A DNA stretch of 13,140 bases from Bacteroidota bacterium (GCA_023433225.1 JAEZDQ010000006.1:1-13140); one strand, 5' to 3'; numbered from the stretch's first letter, positions 1 through 7,804 are shown. Made by a program: numbers and translations. The notes: a model not told the origin generated them from the sequence alone.

Positions 1-1019
1 GCATTGAGTTGAATGGATTTCGTATGGATTAAATAGCCAATTAAAAACAAACTGTAAACCCCCAACAACACCAAATGTAAATAGCCAATGACAATCGGCC
101 GAAACCCAAAAACCAATTGGCTCAAGGAAGGAATAACAGAAACCATCTGCAACGTGAATTTAAGGGTCAACGCCGCAGCGGCTATATAAAACAGAATCCG
201 CGAGAGTTGAAAACCGGAATTGATCTTTTGAATTGTTCTTCTCAGTTTAAAAAACAAATAAACCCATGCGGCCCACTGAGCGACGGAAGCAATGACCGTA
301 ATGATGTACAACCACAACGGAAGATCGGCCCATAAGATGGATAAAAAATAAGTCGGGACGACTGAAACCAAAAAAACATTGAAATATTTTTTGAAATTAA
401 AAATACCTTCAGGCAAAAGATGAATCCCTAGAGCCATGGCTCCAAAGAAAAACCAACCGCTGTATTGGAAATGCAGAAAATAATAAACCGATGCCAGGTA
501 ATAATCTGAATTGATGTTTTTACTCATCATCATATAGGCCAAATACAATGGCCCCATATAAGAAATCGCGTTCAAAACCAATCCGGTCTTGGCCCAAGAA
601 ACCCATGGAAGATTAAGTCCGGATGATTTCACATCCTTGAAAAAATGAACACAAAAAAGCACAGCAATCAGAATGGTCAAGGTGGAAAAACAGATGGAAA
701 AAACCTTGTATCCTTGTGCGGTAAACGCAAACAACATTCCGAAAGCCACCACCATATTGAAATTAATGAGCCTTTTATAAACCTTGAAACGGGATGGTTT
801 GATGTGTTTTGAAACCATGTAAAACAATCCGCAATACAAAAAATGACTGACCCAACCACTGAAAGCAAAATGGGAATGGGCATGCAATAAATACTTCTGG
901 TTGAAAAAAGGAAAATCGAACGCAATTTTATACCGCATCAAAGTCCCGAATAAAGCAACAATCACCAGACTCAACAATCCCCATCTCAAGGTTTTGATGA
1001 AATAGTTTTTCAATTCCAT
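1..1019 (-). CDS. Polytopic membrane protein, histidine-rich, possibly heme- or metal-binding (3' end outside window)
   Basis: The frame is open from the ATG at 1019 down to base 1, giving 339 residues without a stop, so the C-terminus lies outside the window. The protein is almost entirely hydrophobic, with roughly nine or ten membrane spans. Histidines sit in or beside spans: the cluster LLHAHSHFAFSGWV (H46, H48, H50), then H59, H125, H183 in FLHFQYSGWFFFGAMALGIH, H200, H315 in GYLHLVLLG, and H332. Such intramembrane histidines suggest heme or metal ligands, and the look recalls Bacteroidota proteins loosely annotated as cytochrome c oxidase subunit I-like; that is recollection, not proof. 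The ATG follows the stop of the Crp-type regulator with no spacer, so the two are probably co-transcribed and translationally coupled. A respiratory or nitric-oxide-related role is only inference. I am sure the gene is real and unsure of its function. Confidence 0.85.
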   Translation of the reverse strand, partial: MELKNYFIKTLRWGLLSLVIVALFGTLMRYKIAFDFPFFNQKYLLHAHSHFAFSGWVSHFLYCGLFYMVSKHIKPSRFKVYKRLINFNMVVAFGMLFAFTAQGYKVFSICFSTLTILIAVLFCVHFFKDVKSSGLNLPWVSWAKTGLVLNAISYMGPLYLAYMMMSKNINSDYYLASVYYFLHFQYSGWFFFGAMALGIHLLPEGIFNFKKYFNVFLVSVVPTYFLSILWADLPLWLYIITVIASVAQWAAWVYLFFKLRRTIQKINSGFQLSRILFYIAAAALTLKFTLQMVSVIPSLSQLVFGFRPIVIGYLHLVLLGVYSLFLIGYLIHTKSIQLN

Positions 1020-1604
1020 TTATTTTAAAAAAAGTTTATGGTTCCTGATGATGATTTTCCCTTCCCTTTCCATCCTTTTCAATGTGCGGATTACCGTTTC
1101 CGTCCTCAGATTGGTATGACAGGCAATTTGATGACGGGTATAAGGAATATGGGTGTCCTTTTTCTCATGTTTCAATGTCTGGAAAAATTGTAGGATTTTT
1201 TCTTCAGGCGTATTCCGAATCCAAATTTGAACGGCCGATGATTTTTTATAAATTCTATCCGCAAAAGCATATAAAAACCGAATGTTCATTTCGGGAAAAT
1301 CATTCAGTATATTTAGGAAACCTTCTTTGGGAAGCCGAATGATAATACTGTCAAATGCTGCTTCCGCCGTACTGGGATAAGGTTTATCCAACAACAAAGG
1401 CGGCTCACCAAAACTCTGCCCTTCCAAATAAACACCCTGAATCAGTTCCTTGCCTGCATCATTGGCCGTATAAACTTTCACGCTCCCTTCCAACACCTGA
1501 TAATAGTAAAGAGGCATCCCACCCTCCTGAAAAATATATTCTCCCTTAGGAATCTTTTTGGCTACACCACCATATGCAATCAATATGTTGTAGTCGATAA
1601 GCAT
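1020..1604 (-). CDS. Crp/Fnr-family transcriptional regulator
   Basis: This 194-residue protein has the two-domain Crp/Fnr plan. Residues about 15-110 form a cyclic-nucleotide-binding-type beta-roll (KGEYIFQEGG, YYYQVLEGSVKVY, EGQSFGEPPLL). A dimer helix follows, then a winged helix-turn-helix from about 150 to the end (TRHQIACHTNLRTETVIRTLKRM), with the recognition helix around RTETVIRTL. Only one cysteine is present, so it is not an FNR-type iron-sulfur sensor, and no Arg-Ser pair typical of the cAMP phosphate site is evident. The ligand is unknown. The wording of the beta-roll is typical of Bacteroidota members of the family. It is the first gene of a tight minus-strand unit: its TAA at 1020-1022 touches the ATG of the membrane protein, which is the most obvious candidate target. 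No Shine-Dalgarno is visible. The family call is firm; its regulon is not known. Confidence 0.93.
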   Translation of the reverse strand: MLIDYNILIAYGGVAKKIPKGEYIFQEGGMPLYYYQVLEGSVKVYTANDAGKELIQGVYLEGQSFGEPPLLLDKPYPSTAEAAFDSIIIRLPKEGFLNILNDFPEMNIRFLYAFADRIYKKSSAVQIWIRNTPEEKILQFFQTLKHEKKDTHIPYTRHQIACHTNLRTETVIRTLKRMEREGKIIIRNHKLFLK

Positions 1605-1838
1605 GCTTAGTTTTTCCGGGTTAAGATATGAATTTTTGTTTTCCGAAAAAATTCTCCCCCACCATAATTACCGCATCTAGGTGTAAAATTTTTGTTTTGA
1701 AAAGCAATACAACTCAAAATCTATAGGCCGGACTTAACCCAATAAAACACCGTAAAGAGTTTGAGATACCATGTTTTATCAAAGCTATTTATTGGTAAAT
1801 TTGAACCCTAAAACCAATGGGGTTTTTAAACCGTAAAA
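1605..1838. other. Divergent intergenic region between the Crp-type regulator and the permease
   Basis: This 234-base AT-rich gap holds the starts of two divergent genes. The plus-strand -7 box at 1796-1803 is listed separately. An imperfect dyad TTTGA-N15-TCAAA lies at 1760-1783; its half-sites resemble those of Crp/Fnr operators but the spacing is too wide for a classic site. No convincing minus-strand -7 box for the regulator was found; the closest is a TA-N3-TTTG near 1710. No coding sequence is apparent here. Confidence 0.4.
1796..1803 (+). promoter_or_regulatory. Bacteroidota-type -7 box upstream of the RarD-like permease
   Basis: TAAATTTG matches the Bacteroidota primary-sigma -7 consensus TAnnTTTG. 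It lies 35 bases before the TTG start at 1839, leaving a leader of about 30 nt. No TTTG -33 element is seen at the usual spacing, so the call rests on one box plus position. Confidence 0.5.
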
Positions 1839-2741
1839 TTGAATTCAAAATATTATTTAGCGGCAGTTTTCGCCTTTGTAATCTGGGGTTTGTTCAGTTT
1901 GGTTTTGAAACCTTTGAGCGATTATTCCTCAGTCGAAATCCTGCTCTACCGGATGACGCTCGCCTCTTTTTTCATTTTGTTTTTCAGTTTAACCATCCGA
2001 CGAAAAACCACCCGTGAAAATTACCTTTTGTTCAAAAGTTTACCTAAAAATGAAAAAGGATTCATCCTGCTTTTAAATCTTTCTAGTGCCGCATTGCTGG
2101 CTTTGAATTGGTATTTATTCATTTACGTGATGAATCGTGTGAGCGTAAACGCCACTTCCCTCGCCTATCTCATTTGCCCGATTTTGACGACAGTTTTGGC
2201 ATTTTTCATTTTGAAAGAAAAACTCTCAGGGAAACAGAAAGCCGCCATACTGATCAGTTCGTTGAGTTGTGTAGCACTCGCTTTCGGGCATTTTATGGAT
2301 TTGGTTTACAGCATGGTTATTGCGCTTTCCTACGCCATTTATTTGGTATTACAAAAGAAAAACCATCGGCTGGATAGGTTCTTTACACTCACCGCACAAG
2401 TCGTTTTAGGCTCGCTTTTGCTTTCACCCTTGTTTATCACCGCCGAAAGTTCGGGTGAGAAATCGAATTTATTTTATGGTTTTATTGTCTTGATTGCGAT
2501 AGGTTTTACCATCATCCCCATGTTTTTGAATGTTTACGCACTCAAAAAATTAGATTCATCGGTCGTAGGTATTTTCATCAACATCAATCCCGTGTTGAGT
2601 TTCTTACTTGCGGTTTTTTATTTCAACGAAACAGTCAACACGATACAAGGAATCGCTTACGGGTTGATTTTCTTCTCCGTTCTTTTATTCAATACAGACG
2701 CCTTGTTGGGAAATTGGAGAAAAAGATTCAGTTCAAAATAG
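1839..2741 (+). CDS. EamA/DMT-family permease, RarD-like
   Basis: This 300-residue protein has about ten hydrophobic segments arranged as two EamA repeats (about residues 5-140 and 155-290), the usual size and plan of drug/metabolite transporters. The first half carries RarD-like landmarks: FVIWGLFSLVLKPL at the start, EILLYRMTLASF, ALNWYLFIYVMNR, and SLAYLICPILTTVLAFFILKEKLS. It should export or exchange a small metabolite across the inner membrane; the substrate cannot be told from sequence, and the historic RarD link to chloramphenicol says little. The start is a TTG: an in-frame TAA lies at 1827-1829, the next in-frame methionine is about 90 residues downstream, and MNSKYYLAAVFAF is a natural first span. 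It appears to be a single-gene unit between its own -7 box and the asnS promoter. Confidence 0.88.
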   Translation: MNSKYYLAAVFAFVIWGLFSLVLKPLSDYSSVEILLYRMTLASFFILFFSLTIRRKTTRENYLLFKSLPKNEKGFILLLNLSSAALLALNWYLFIYVMNRVSVNATSLAYLICPILTTVLAFFILKEKLSGKQKAAILISSLSCVALAFGHFMDLVYSMVIALSYAIYLVLQKKNHRLDRFFTLTAQVVLGSLLLSPLFITAESSGEKSNLFYGFIVLIAIGFTIIPMFLNVYALKKLDSSVVGIFININPVLSFLLAVFYFNETVNTIQGIAYGLIFFSVLLFNTDALLGNWRKRFSSK

Positions 2742-2834
2742 TTAATTCTTGCGGAGAAAATAAAGGGAAGTAAAATTCTCAAAATCTTTCCACAAAAATT
2801 ATGCCTATATAATAGCCTCTTAGTTTTTTATGAT

Positions 2835-2842
2835 TATTTTTG
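2835..2842 (+). promoter_or_regulatory. Bacteroidota-type -7 box for asnS-rpoN
   Basis: TATTTTTG fits TAnnTTTG and sits 20 bases before the asnS ATG at 2862, implying a leader of roughly 10-15 nt. It is the best candidate for the promoter of the two-gene asnS-rpoN unit. No -33 match is evident. Confidence 0.55.
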
Positions 2843-2861
2843 CAATAATATACGTACAACA

Positions 2862-4310
2862 ATGCAAGGATACACCATCAAGGGATTATTGGATAAAGGG
2901 AAAAATGCCATTTCAGAAGAATTAACCATTCAAGGTTGGGTACGCTCGTTCAGAAGCAACCGATTCATCGCTTTGAATGACGGTTCCACGATTAAAAACA
3001 TTCAGATTCTAATTGATTTTGAGAACCTTCCTGCAGATGTTTTGAAAAAAATAACCACTGCCGCTTCCCTGAAAGTTACCGGGCAAGTCGTTGAAAGCCA
3101 AGGAGCCGGGCAAGAAATTGAAATTATTGCGAAAGAAGTAATCATTCTTGGTGCTGCCAATCCAGACGAAGTGCAGGAAACCATCTTGCAACCCAAAGCG
3201 CACAGTTTGGAAAAACTGCGTGAGCAAGCGCATTTGCGTTTCCGTACCAACACTTTCGCATCGGTGATGCGCGTAAGAAACAATCTGATGTTTGCGGTTC
3301 ATAAATATTTCAACGAAAACGGTTTTGTCTATGTAAACACGCCCGTCATTACCGGTTCTGATGCAGAAGGAGCAGGCGAAATGTTTACTGTGACCAATTT
3401 CGATTTGAATCATTTGCCCAAAACCGAAGATGGAAAAGTCGATTTCGAGCAGGACTTTTTCGGAAAACACACCAATTTGACCGTTTCCGGGCAATTGGAA
3501 GGTGAAGTTGCTGCGATGGGCCTCGGAAAAATCTATACTTTCGGGCCGACTTTCAGAGCTGAAAATTCCAATACCACGCGCCATTTGGCTGAATTCTGGA
3601 TGATTGAGCCCGAAATGGCGTTCTACAACTTGGATATGAACATGGCTCTGGCCGAGGATTTATTGAAATATGTGATTCGTTACGCCTTGGAAAACAGCAA
3701 AGACGATCTGGCTTTTTTGGCGGAAAGGTTTGACAAAGAGCAATCTCAAAAGCCACAAAATGAACGTTCTGAATTGAGTTTAATGGAACGTTTGGAATAT
3801 GTGTTGAACAACCGGTTCATCCGCCTGACTTATACCGAAGCAATCGACATCCTCAAAAAATCCAAACACAATCAAAAAGGAAAATTCACTTATCCAATCG
3901 AAGATTGGGGTGCCGATTTACAATCCGAACACGAACGCTACTTGGTGGAAAAACATTTCAAAACACCGGTGATTTTATTTGATTATCCGGCAGAAATCAA
4001 GGCTTTTTATATGCGCTTGAATGAGGACGGAAAAACCGTTCGCGCCATGGATGTGCTTTTTCCCGGCATCGGAGAAATCATCGGAGGGTCACAGCGTGAG
4101 GAAAGATTGGAAGTTTTAGACCAAAAAATAGAACAGTTCGGAATTGACAAAGAAGAACTTTGGTGGTACCGCGATACCAGAAGGTTCGGAACCGTTCCAC
4201 ACAGTGGATTTGGCCTTGGGTTGGAAAGGTTGGTTTTATTCGTTACCGGAATGGGTAACATCCGCGATGTGATTCCTTTTCCCCGAACGCCGAAGAATGC
4301 AGAATTTTAA
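2862..4310 (+). CDS. asnS: Asparaginyl-tRNA synthetase
   Basis: This 482-residue class IIb aminoacyl-tRNA synthetase charges tRNA(Asn) with asparagine in the cytoplasm using ATP. An N-terminal OB-fold anticodon-binding domain covers about residues 20-100 ([20 protein letters not shown]). The catalytic domain shows class II motif 1 around residues 138-165 ([13 protein letters not shown]...[18 protein letters not shown]), motif 2 at about 231-251 ([21 protein letters not shown]) with its ATP-binding arginine, and motif 3 near the C-terminus ([16 protein letters not shown]). The choice of Asn over Asp rests on TVSGQLEGE and the ending [11 protein letters not shown], both typical of AsnRS. It is slightly longer than the 466-residue E. 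coli enzyme. The ATG at 2862 gives the expected N-terminus. It is followed 12 nt later by rpoN, so the two are probably co-transcribed. Confidence 0.98.
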   Translation: MQGYTIKGLLDKGKNAISEELTIQGWVRSFRSNRFIALNDGSTIKNIQILIDFENLPADVLKKITTAASLKVTGQVVESQGAGQEIEIIAKEVIILGAANPDEVQETILQPKAHSLEKLREQAHLRFRTNTFASVMRVRNNLMFAVHKYFNENGFVYVNTPVITGSDAEGAGEMFTVTNFDLNHLPKTEDGKVDFEQDFFGKHTNLTVSGQLEGEVAAMGLGKIYTFGPTFRAENSNTTRHLAEFWMIEPEMAFYNLDMNMALAEDLLKYVIRYALENSKDDLAFLAERFDKEQSQKPQNERSELSLMERLEYVLNNRFIRLTYTEAIDILKKSKHNQKGKFTYPIEDWGADLQSEHERYLVEKHFKTPVILFDYPAEIKAFYMRLNEDGKTVRAMDVLFPGIGEIIGGSQREERLEVLDQKIEQFGIDKEELWWYRDTRRFGTVPHSGFGLGLERLVLFVTGMGNIRDVIPFPRTPKNAEF

Positions 4311-4322
4311 TTATATTACGAT

Positions 4323-5789
4323 ATGTTGAAACAGGAACTATATTTAAAATTACAACAAAAACTTTCGCCCCAACAGATTCAGTTGATGAAACTTGTTCAG
4401 TTGCCGACCATTGCTTTTGAACAAAAAATCAAACAGGAACTGGAAGAAAACCCGGCCTTGGAAGAAGGAAGCGAGTTCAACGATGACGAATTTACAGCTG
4501 ATTCCGACAATTGGGAAGAAGGCGAATACGAAGGCGAAAGCATCGATACCAGCGACATCAACATCGATGAATACCTGAGTGACGACGAAATTCCCAACTA
4601 TAAAACCTACACCAATAATTACAGCGATGACGATGAAGACCGATCCATTCCTTATGCCCAAGGCGTAAGTTTCATCGATTTTCTGGAAAGCCAATTATAC
4701 ACGTTTCGATTGGATGAAGAGGAATACCAAATCGCGGAATTCATCATCGGAAATATTGACGATGACGGATACGTTCGTCGTGATTTACAGGCGATTGTAG
4801 ATGATTTGGCTTTTACCCAAAATATTTATACGGACAAAGCGGAAGTGGAACAATTGCTCACCGGATACATCCAAAAACTGGATCCAATCGGTGTAGGTGC
4901 CCGCGATTTACAGGAATGTTTACTCATTCAATTGGAAAGCAAACAGCCCCAAACCGAAACCACCGCTTTGGCCATCGAACTCCTTTCAAAATCATTTGAA
5001 GCCTTTACCAAAAAGCATTATACACGCCTGATTCAGAAACACGATGTAACGGAAGAACAATTGAAAGAAGCGGTCAGCGAAATCGAAAAATTAAATCCCA
5101 AACCCGGGAAATCATTTTCGGGCAATACCAAGGAAGTTGAGCAAATAACCCCCGACTTTACCATCCGGATTACCGAAGGAGAACTCGAATTGAGCTTAAA
5201 CGGACGGAATGTACCCGAATTGCGCATTTCGAATTCTTATGCCGAAATGCTTGACACCTATAAAAATACCGAGAAAAAATCGGCCGAACAAAGAGATGCG
5301 GTACTTTTCGTGAAACAAAAACTGGATGCTGCCAAATGGTTTATTGACGCCATCACCCAACGCCGGAATACGCTCCTGATCACTATGCAAGCCATCATGG
5401 AATTTCAGGAAGAATATTTCCTGACCGGCGATGAAACCAAAATCAAACCCATGATTCTCAAGGATATTGCCGACATAATCGGAATGGATATTTCAACGGT
5501 TTCACGGGTAGCCAACAGCAAATACGTCAATACGCCTTACGGTACTTTCCTCATCAAAGACTTATTTTCTGAAAGTCTGACCAACGAGGACGGCGAAGAA
5601 GTTTCTACCCGTGAGATCAAAAGGATCTTGCAGGATGTGATCGGTGAGGAAGACAAAAAGAAACCCTTGACGGATGAGAAATTAACTGAAATCCTGAAGG
5701 AAAAAGGTTATCCGATTGCGCGCAGAACCATCGCCAAATACCGCGAACAACTGAACATTCCGGTAGCGAGGTTGAGGAAGGAGATTTAA
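4323..5789 (+). CDS. rpoN: RNA polymerase sigma-54 factor
   Basis: This 488-residue protein is sigma-54, which directs RNA polymerase to -24/-12 promoters and needs an AAA+ enhancer-binding activator. Region I, about residues 1-50, is the glutamine- and leucine-rich activator contact (QQKLSPQQIQLMKLVQLP, then ELEENPALEEG). A very acidic linker (region II) runs to about 115. The core-binding domain follows, and a helix-turn-helix lies near 378-400 (ILKDIADIIGMDISTVSRV). The C-terminal RpoN box is at about 466-475 (ARRTIAKYRE, close to the consensus ARRTVAKYRE), and the protein ends IPVARLRKEI, as family members usually do. Length is normal. The gene is 12 nt after asnS and probably shares its promoter. 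No activator gene lies in the window, so its regulon here is unknown. Confidence 0.98.
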   Translation: MLKQELYLKLQQKLSPQQIQLMKLVQLPTIAFEQKIKQELEENPALEEGSEFNDDEFTADSDNWEEGEYEGESIDTSDINIDEYLSDDEIPNYKTYTNNYSDDDEDRSIPYAQGVSFIDFLESQLYTFRLDEEEYQIAEFIIGNIDDDGYVRRDLQAIVDDLAFTQNIYTDKAEVEQLLTGYIQKLDPIGVGARDLQECLLIQLESKQPQTETTALAIELLSKSFEAFTKKHYTRLIQKHDVTEEQLKEAVSEIEKLNPKPGKSFSGNTKEVEQITPDFTIRITEGELELSLNGRNVPELRISNSYAEMLDTYKNTEKKSAEQRDAVLFVKQKLDAAKWFIDAITQRRNTLLITMQAIMEFQEEYFLTGDETKIKPMILKDIADIIGMDISTVSRVANSKYVNTPYGTFLIKDLFSESLTNEDGEEVSTREIKRILQDVIGEEDKKKPLTDEKLTEILKEKGYPIARRTIAKYREQLNIPVARLRKEI

Positions 5790-5812
5790 GAGAGACAAAA
5801 ACATTTCCTTAT

Positions 5813-5941
5813 TCACTCCTTATTGCTCGTTGCTTTCTTGTAAAGTCTATAAATAATGTAAGGTATTAGGACTAAGCCGACAGCGCAAAGTATTTGCCAC
5901 ATCAGAATCCAATAATTATAGTCTGAGATTTCTTTTCCCAT
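5813..5941 (-). CDS. Small single-span membrane protein, 42 residues, unknown function
   Basis: An ATG at 5939-5941 opens a 42-codon frame ending in TGA at 5813-5815. The product starts MGKEISDYNYW, continues with one hydrophobic stretch of about 23 residues (WILMWQILCAVGLVLIPYIIY), and ends in a basic tail RLYKKATSNKE. This is the pattern of a one-span inner-membrane protein with the positive end inside. A perfect -7 box, TAAATTTG, lies upstream on the same strand at 5976-5983, giving a leader of about 30 nt. The gene converges on rpoN with 23 bases between stops. It lies downstream of the Lrp gene on the same strand, but its -7 box suggests separate transcription. I do not recognise the family, and no function is inferred beyond membrane location. 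The frame is short, so the call depends on composition and promoter context. Confidence 0.6.
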   Translation of the reverse strand: MGKEISDYNYWILMWQILCAVGLVLIPYIIYRLYKKATSNKE

Positions 5942-5975
5942 TCGACTTTTTAATTTTTATTTTAACTTTTGGTAT

Positions 5976-5983
5976 CAAATTTA
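5976..5983 (-). promoter_or_regulatory. Bacteroidota-type -7 box for the 42-residue membrane protein
   Basis: Read on the minus strand, the bases are TAAATTTG, an exact TAnnTTTG match. Its first three bases are also the TAA stop codon of the Lrp-type gene, so the promoter is tucked into the end of the upstream gene. The ATG of the small protein follows about 34 bases downstream. No -33 element is evident. Confidence 0.5.
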
Positions 5984-6439
5984 AAATTTTATCCCGATTT
6001 CATTCTTGACTTCATTGATGACAAAAATGCTGTGCGTACTGCCGATTGACGGAATCGTCGTCAGTTGGTTGACCATAAAATCCCGGTATGCATCCATGTT
6101 TCGGAAAGTCATTTTCAGGATATAATCATAATCGCCGCTTACATGAAAACATTCATGAACTGCCTTTAATTGCGAAATCTGTTTTTCAAAATCTGCGATA
6201 TTTTGTTGCGAATGCCTTTCCAGTTTGATGTGTGAGAAAACCATCAATTCCTTTCCGACCACTTTCCGGTCCACCACCGCCATGTAATTTTTAATGGCTC
6301 CCGAACGTTCCAGTTTTTTAATACGCTCATAAACAGCAGTCGTAGAAAGACTTAATTTCGACGAAAGCTGTTTGTGGGTGATTTTTGCATCTTCCTGCAA
6401 ATGGTTCAGGATTTGGATATCGGTTTGGTCTAAATTCAT
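5981..6439 (-). CDS. Lrp/AsnC-family transcriptional regulator
   Basis: This 152-residue protein has the standard Lrp/AsnC build. An N-terminal helix-turn-helix spans about residues 4-50 (LDQTDIQILNHLQEDAKI, then LSSKLSLSTTAVYERIKKLERSGAI). The C-terminal RAM ligand and oligomerisation domain spans about 65-143 and includes the GDYDYILKM strand, where amino-acid effectors usually bind between subunits. Members form dimers to octamers and respond to amino acids. The gene is divergent from a PLP enzyme of sulfur amino-acid metabolism across a 159-base gap holding an Lrp-like dyad. That arrangement is known for methionine gamma-lyase genes and their Lrp-type activators (mdeA-mdeR of Pseudomonas putida). 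I infer a local regulator of that enzyme responding to methionine or a related amino acid; the effector is not shown by sequence. Confidence 0.95.
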   Translation of the reverse strand: MNLDQTDIQILNHLQEDAKITHKQLSSKLSLSTTAVYERIKKLERSGAIKNYMAVVDRKVVGKELMVFSHIKLERHSQQNIADFEKQISQLKAVHECFHVSGDYDYILKMTFRNMDAYRDFMVNQLTTIPSIGSTHSIFVINEVKNEIGIKF

Positions 6440-6598
6440 AGTGAATAATTTTAATAATATTCTGAAATGTGCAATTCAATTAGAATAAATTTCTGTTTAA
6501 GAATTTAAATATAGATTATAAAACTGAATTATTAAATATTTATTGGTTAATTATCCGTTTTCATTTTAATTCGCATTTTAATCATCAATCACCATCAA
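6440..6598. promoter_or_regulatory. Divergent control region between the Lrp-type regulator and the PLP lyase
   Basis: The 159-base gap is very AT-rich and carries the starts of both divergent genes. It contains the Lrp-like dyad at 6481-6495 and several A/T tracts that could support bending and cooperative Lrp binding. No exact TAnnTTTG box was found on either strand. The nearest, TAAATTTC, lies inside the dyad at 6486-6493. A weak promoter that needs an activator would fit, but that is inference. Confidence 0.5.
6481..6495 (+). promoter_or_regulatory. Candidate Lrp-type operator
   Basis: TAGAATAAATTTCTG matches the E. coli Lrp consensus YAGHAWATTWTDCTR at 13 of 15 positions. It is a dyad with arms AGAA and TTCT around a five-base AT centre. 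It lies in the gap between a divergent Lrp/AsnC gene and its likely target. That the local regulator shares the E. coli consensus is an assumption. Confidence 0.5.
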
Positions 6599-7804
6599 AT
6601 GAAAACACATAAACCCGCAGACCGCATCCAAGATTTACAATATTTCGGAGAATTCGGAGGTGTCAATCCCTCTATAACCGATTCTTCCACTTATACATTT
6701 TTATCGGCCAAAACCATGTTCGATACATTTGAGGGCAATGCGGAAGGCTGTTATTTGTATTCCCGGCATTCCACACCGAGCAACCTTTATTTAGGCCAAG
6801 CACTGGCAGCCATGGAAAACACCGAAGCCGCCAATGTGACCGCTTCCGGGATGGGAGCGATTACTTCTGTTTTATTACAACTTTGCCAAAGCGGAGACGA
6901 AATCATTTCCAGCCGCACGATTTACGGCGGAACTTATGCCTTTATGAAAAATTTTCTGCCCAAACTTCAAATTCAAACAAAATTTGTGGACATCACGAAT
7001 TTGGAACAAGTTGAAAATGCCATCAATCAAAATACCAAAGTCCTTTACTGCGAAACCATCAGCAACCCGCTTTTGGAAATAGCCGACATCGAGGGACTTT
7101 CCAAAATCGCAAAGCACCACAACCTGCAATTGGTGGTGGACAATACATTTTCGCCATTTATGGTGACTCCTGTTAATTTAGGGGCAGATGTAGTCATCCA
7201 CAGTTTAACCAAGTTCATCAACGGAAGCAGCGATGCTGTGGGCGGTGTGATTTGCGGAACCCAGCAATTTATCGATGACCTGAGAAATGTAAACGACGGT
7301 GCCTGTATGCTGCTTGGGCCAACGATGGACAGCTTTCGTGCGGCAAGTATTTTGAAAAACATGCGTACACTTCATATCCGTATGAAACAACACAGCCGGA
7401 ATGCCCAATTCTTGGCGGAAGCATTTGAAAAAGACGGATTGAAAGTAGTTTATCCCGGATTGGTAAGCCATTCCGGCCATGAAACATTGAAAAAAATTTA
7501 CCTTCCCGAGTACGGTTTTGGCGGCATGATGACCTTAGACGTTGGTTCGCTTGATAAAGCCAATGCTTTGATGGAAATGATGCAGCAAGAAAACCTAGGT
7601 TATCTCGCAGTCAGTTTAGGATTTTACAAAACATTATTCAGCGCACCCGGAACTTCCACTTCCAGTGAAATCCCCGGAGAAGAACAAAAAGAAATGGGGC
7701 TTTCGGATGGATTGATCCGTTTTTCCATCGGCTTGGATGACGACATCGAAAGGACTTATCTCAAAATGAAAGAATGTATGACAAAGCTCGGCGTATTGAA
7801 ATAA
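6599..7804 (+). CDS. PLP-dependent Cys/Met-metabolism enzyme, probably methionine gamma-lyase or related gamma-lyase
   Basis: This 401-residue enzyme belongs to the fold-type I Cys/Met (trans-sulfuration) family. The PLP lysine is K205 in HSLTKFINGSSD. D181 of VVDNTF should pair with the pyridine nitrogen. Y54 and R56 (YSRHSTPSN) match the tyrosine and arginine given to the neighbouring subunit's phosphate site. SGMGA at 83-87 binds phosphate, and Y109 of YGGTYAF stacks on PLP. The ending SDGLIRFSIGLDD carries the carboxylate-binding arginine. Candidate activities are methionine gamma-lyase (methionine to methanethiol, ammonia and 2-oxobutyrate), cystathionine gamma-lyase/synthase or O-acetylhomoserine sulfhydrylase. 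The divergent Lrp gene and nearby metK favour methionine turnover. The cysteine marking classic methionine gamma-lyases (Cys116 in P. putida) is glycine here (G111), and the usual SMTH segment near the C-terminus reads STSS, so exact specificity is open. Confidence 0.88.
   Translation: MKTHKPADRIQDLQYFGEFGGVNPSITDSSTYTFLSAKTMFDTFEGNAEGCYLYSRHSTPSNLYLGQALAAMENTEAANVTASGMGAITSVLLQLCQSGDEIISSRTIYGGTYAFMKNFLPKLQIQTKFVDITNLEQVENAINQNTKVLYCETISNPLLEIADIEGLSKIAKHHNLQLVVDNTFSPFMVTPVNLGADVVIHSLTKFINGSSDAVGGVICGTQQFIDDLRNVNDGACMLLGPTMDSFRAASILKNMRTLHIRMKQHSRNAQFLAEAFEKDGLKVVYPGLVSHSGHETLKKIYLPEYGFGGMMTLDVGSLDKANALMEMMQQENLGYLAVSLGFYKTLFSAPGTSTSSEIPGEEQKEMGLSDGLIRFSIGLDDDIERTYLKMKECMTKLGVLK

Noticed and set aside
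117..335. Plus-strand frame of 72 codons near the left end
   Set aside because: It is antisense to the open membrane-protein frame that covers the region without a stop, and its composition is unlike a real protein.
1760..1783. FNR/Crp operator in the regulator's upstream region
   Set aside because: The half-sites TTTGA and TCAAA are 14-15 bases apart, wider than the TTGAT-N4-ATCAA or TGTGA-N6-TCACA forms, and AT-rich DNA gives such dyads by chance.
3009..3584. Long minus-strand frame inside asnS
   Set aside because: It is the antisense shadow of the unmistakable AsnRS catalytic domain, with no recognisable motif of its own.
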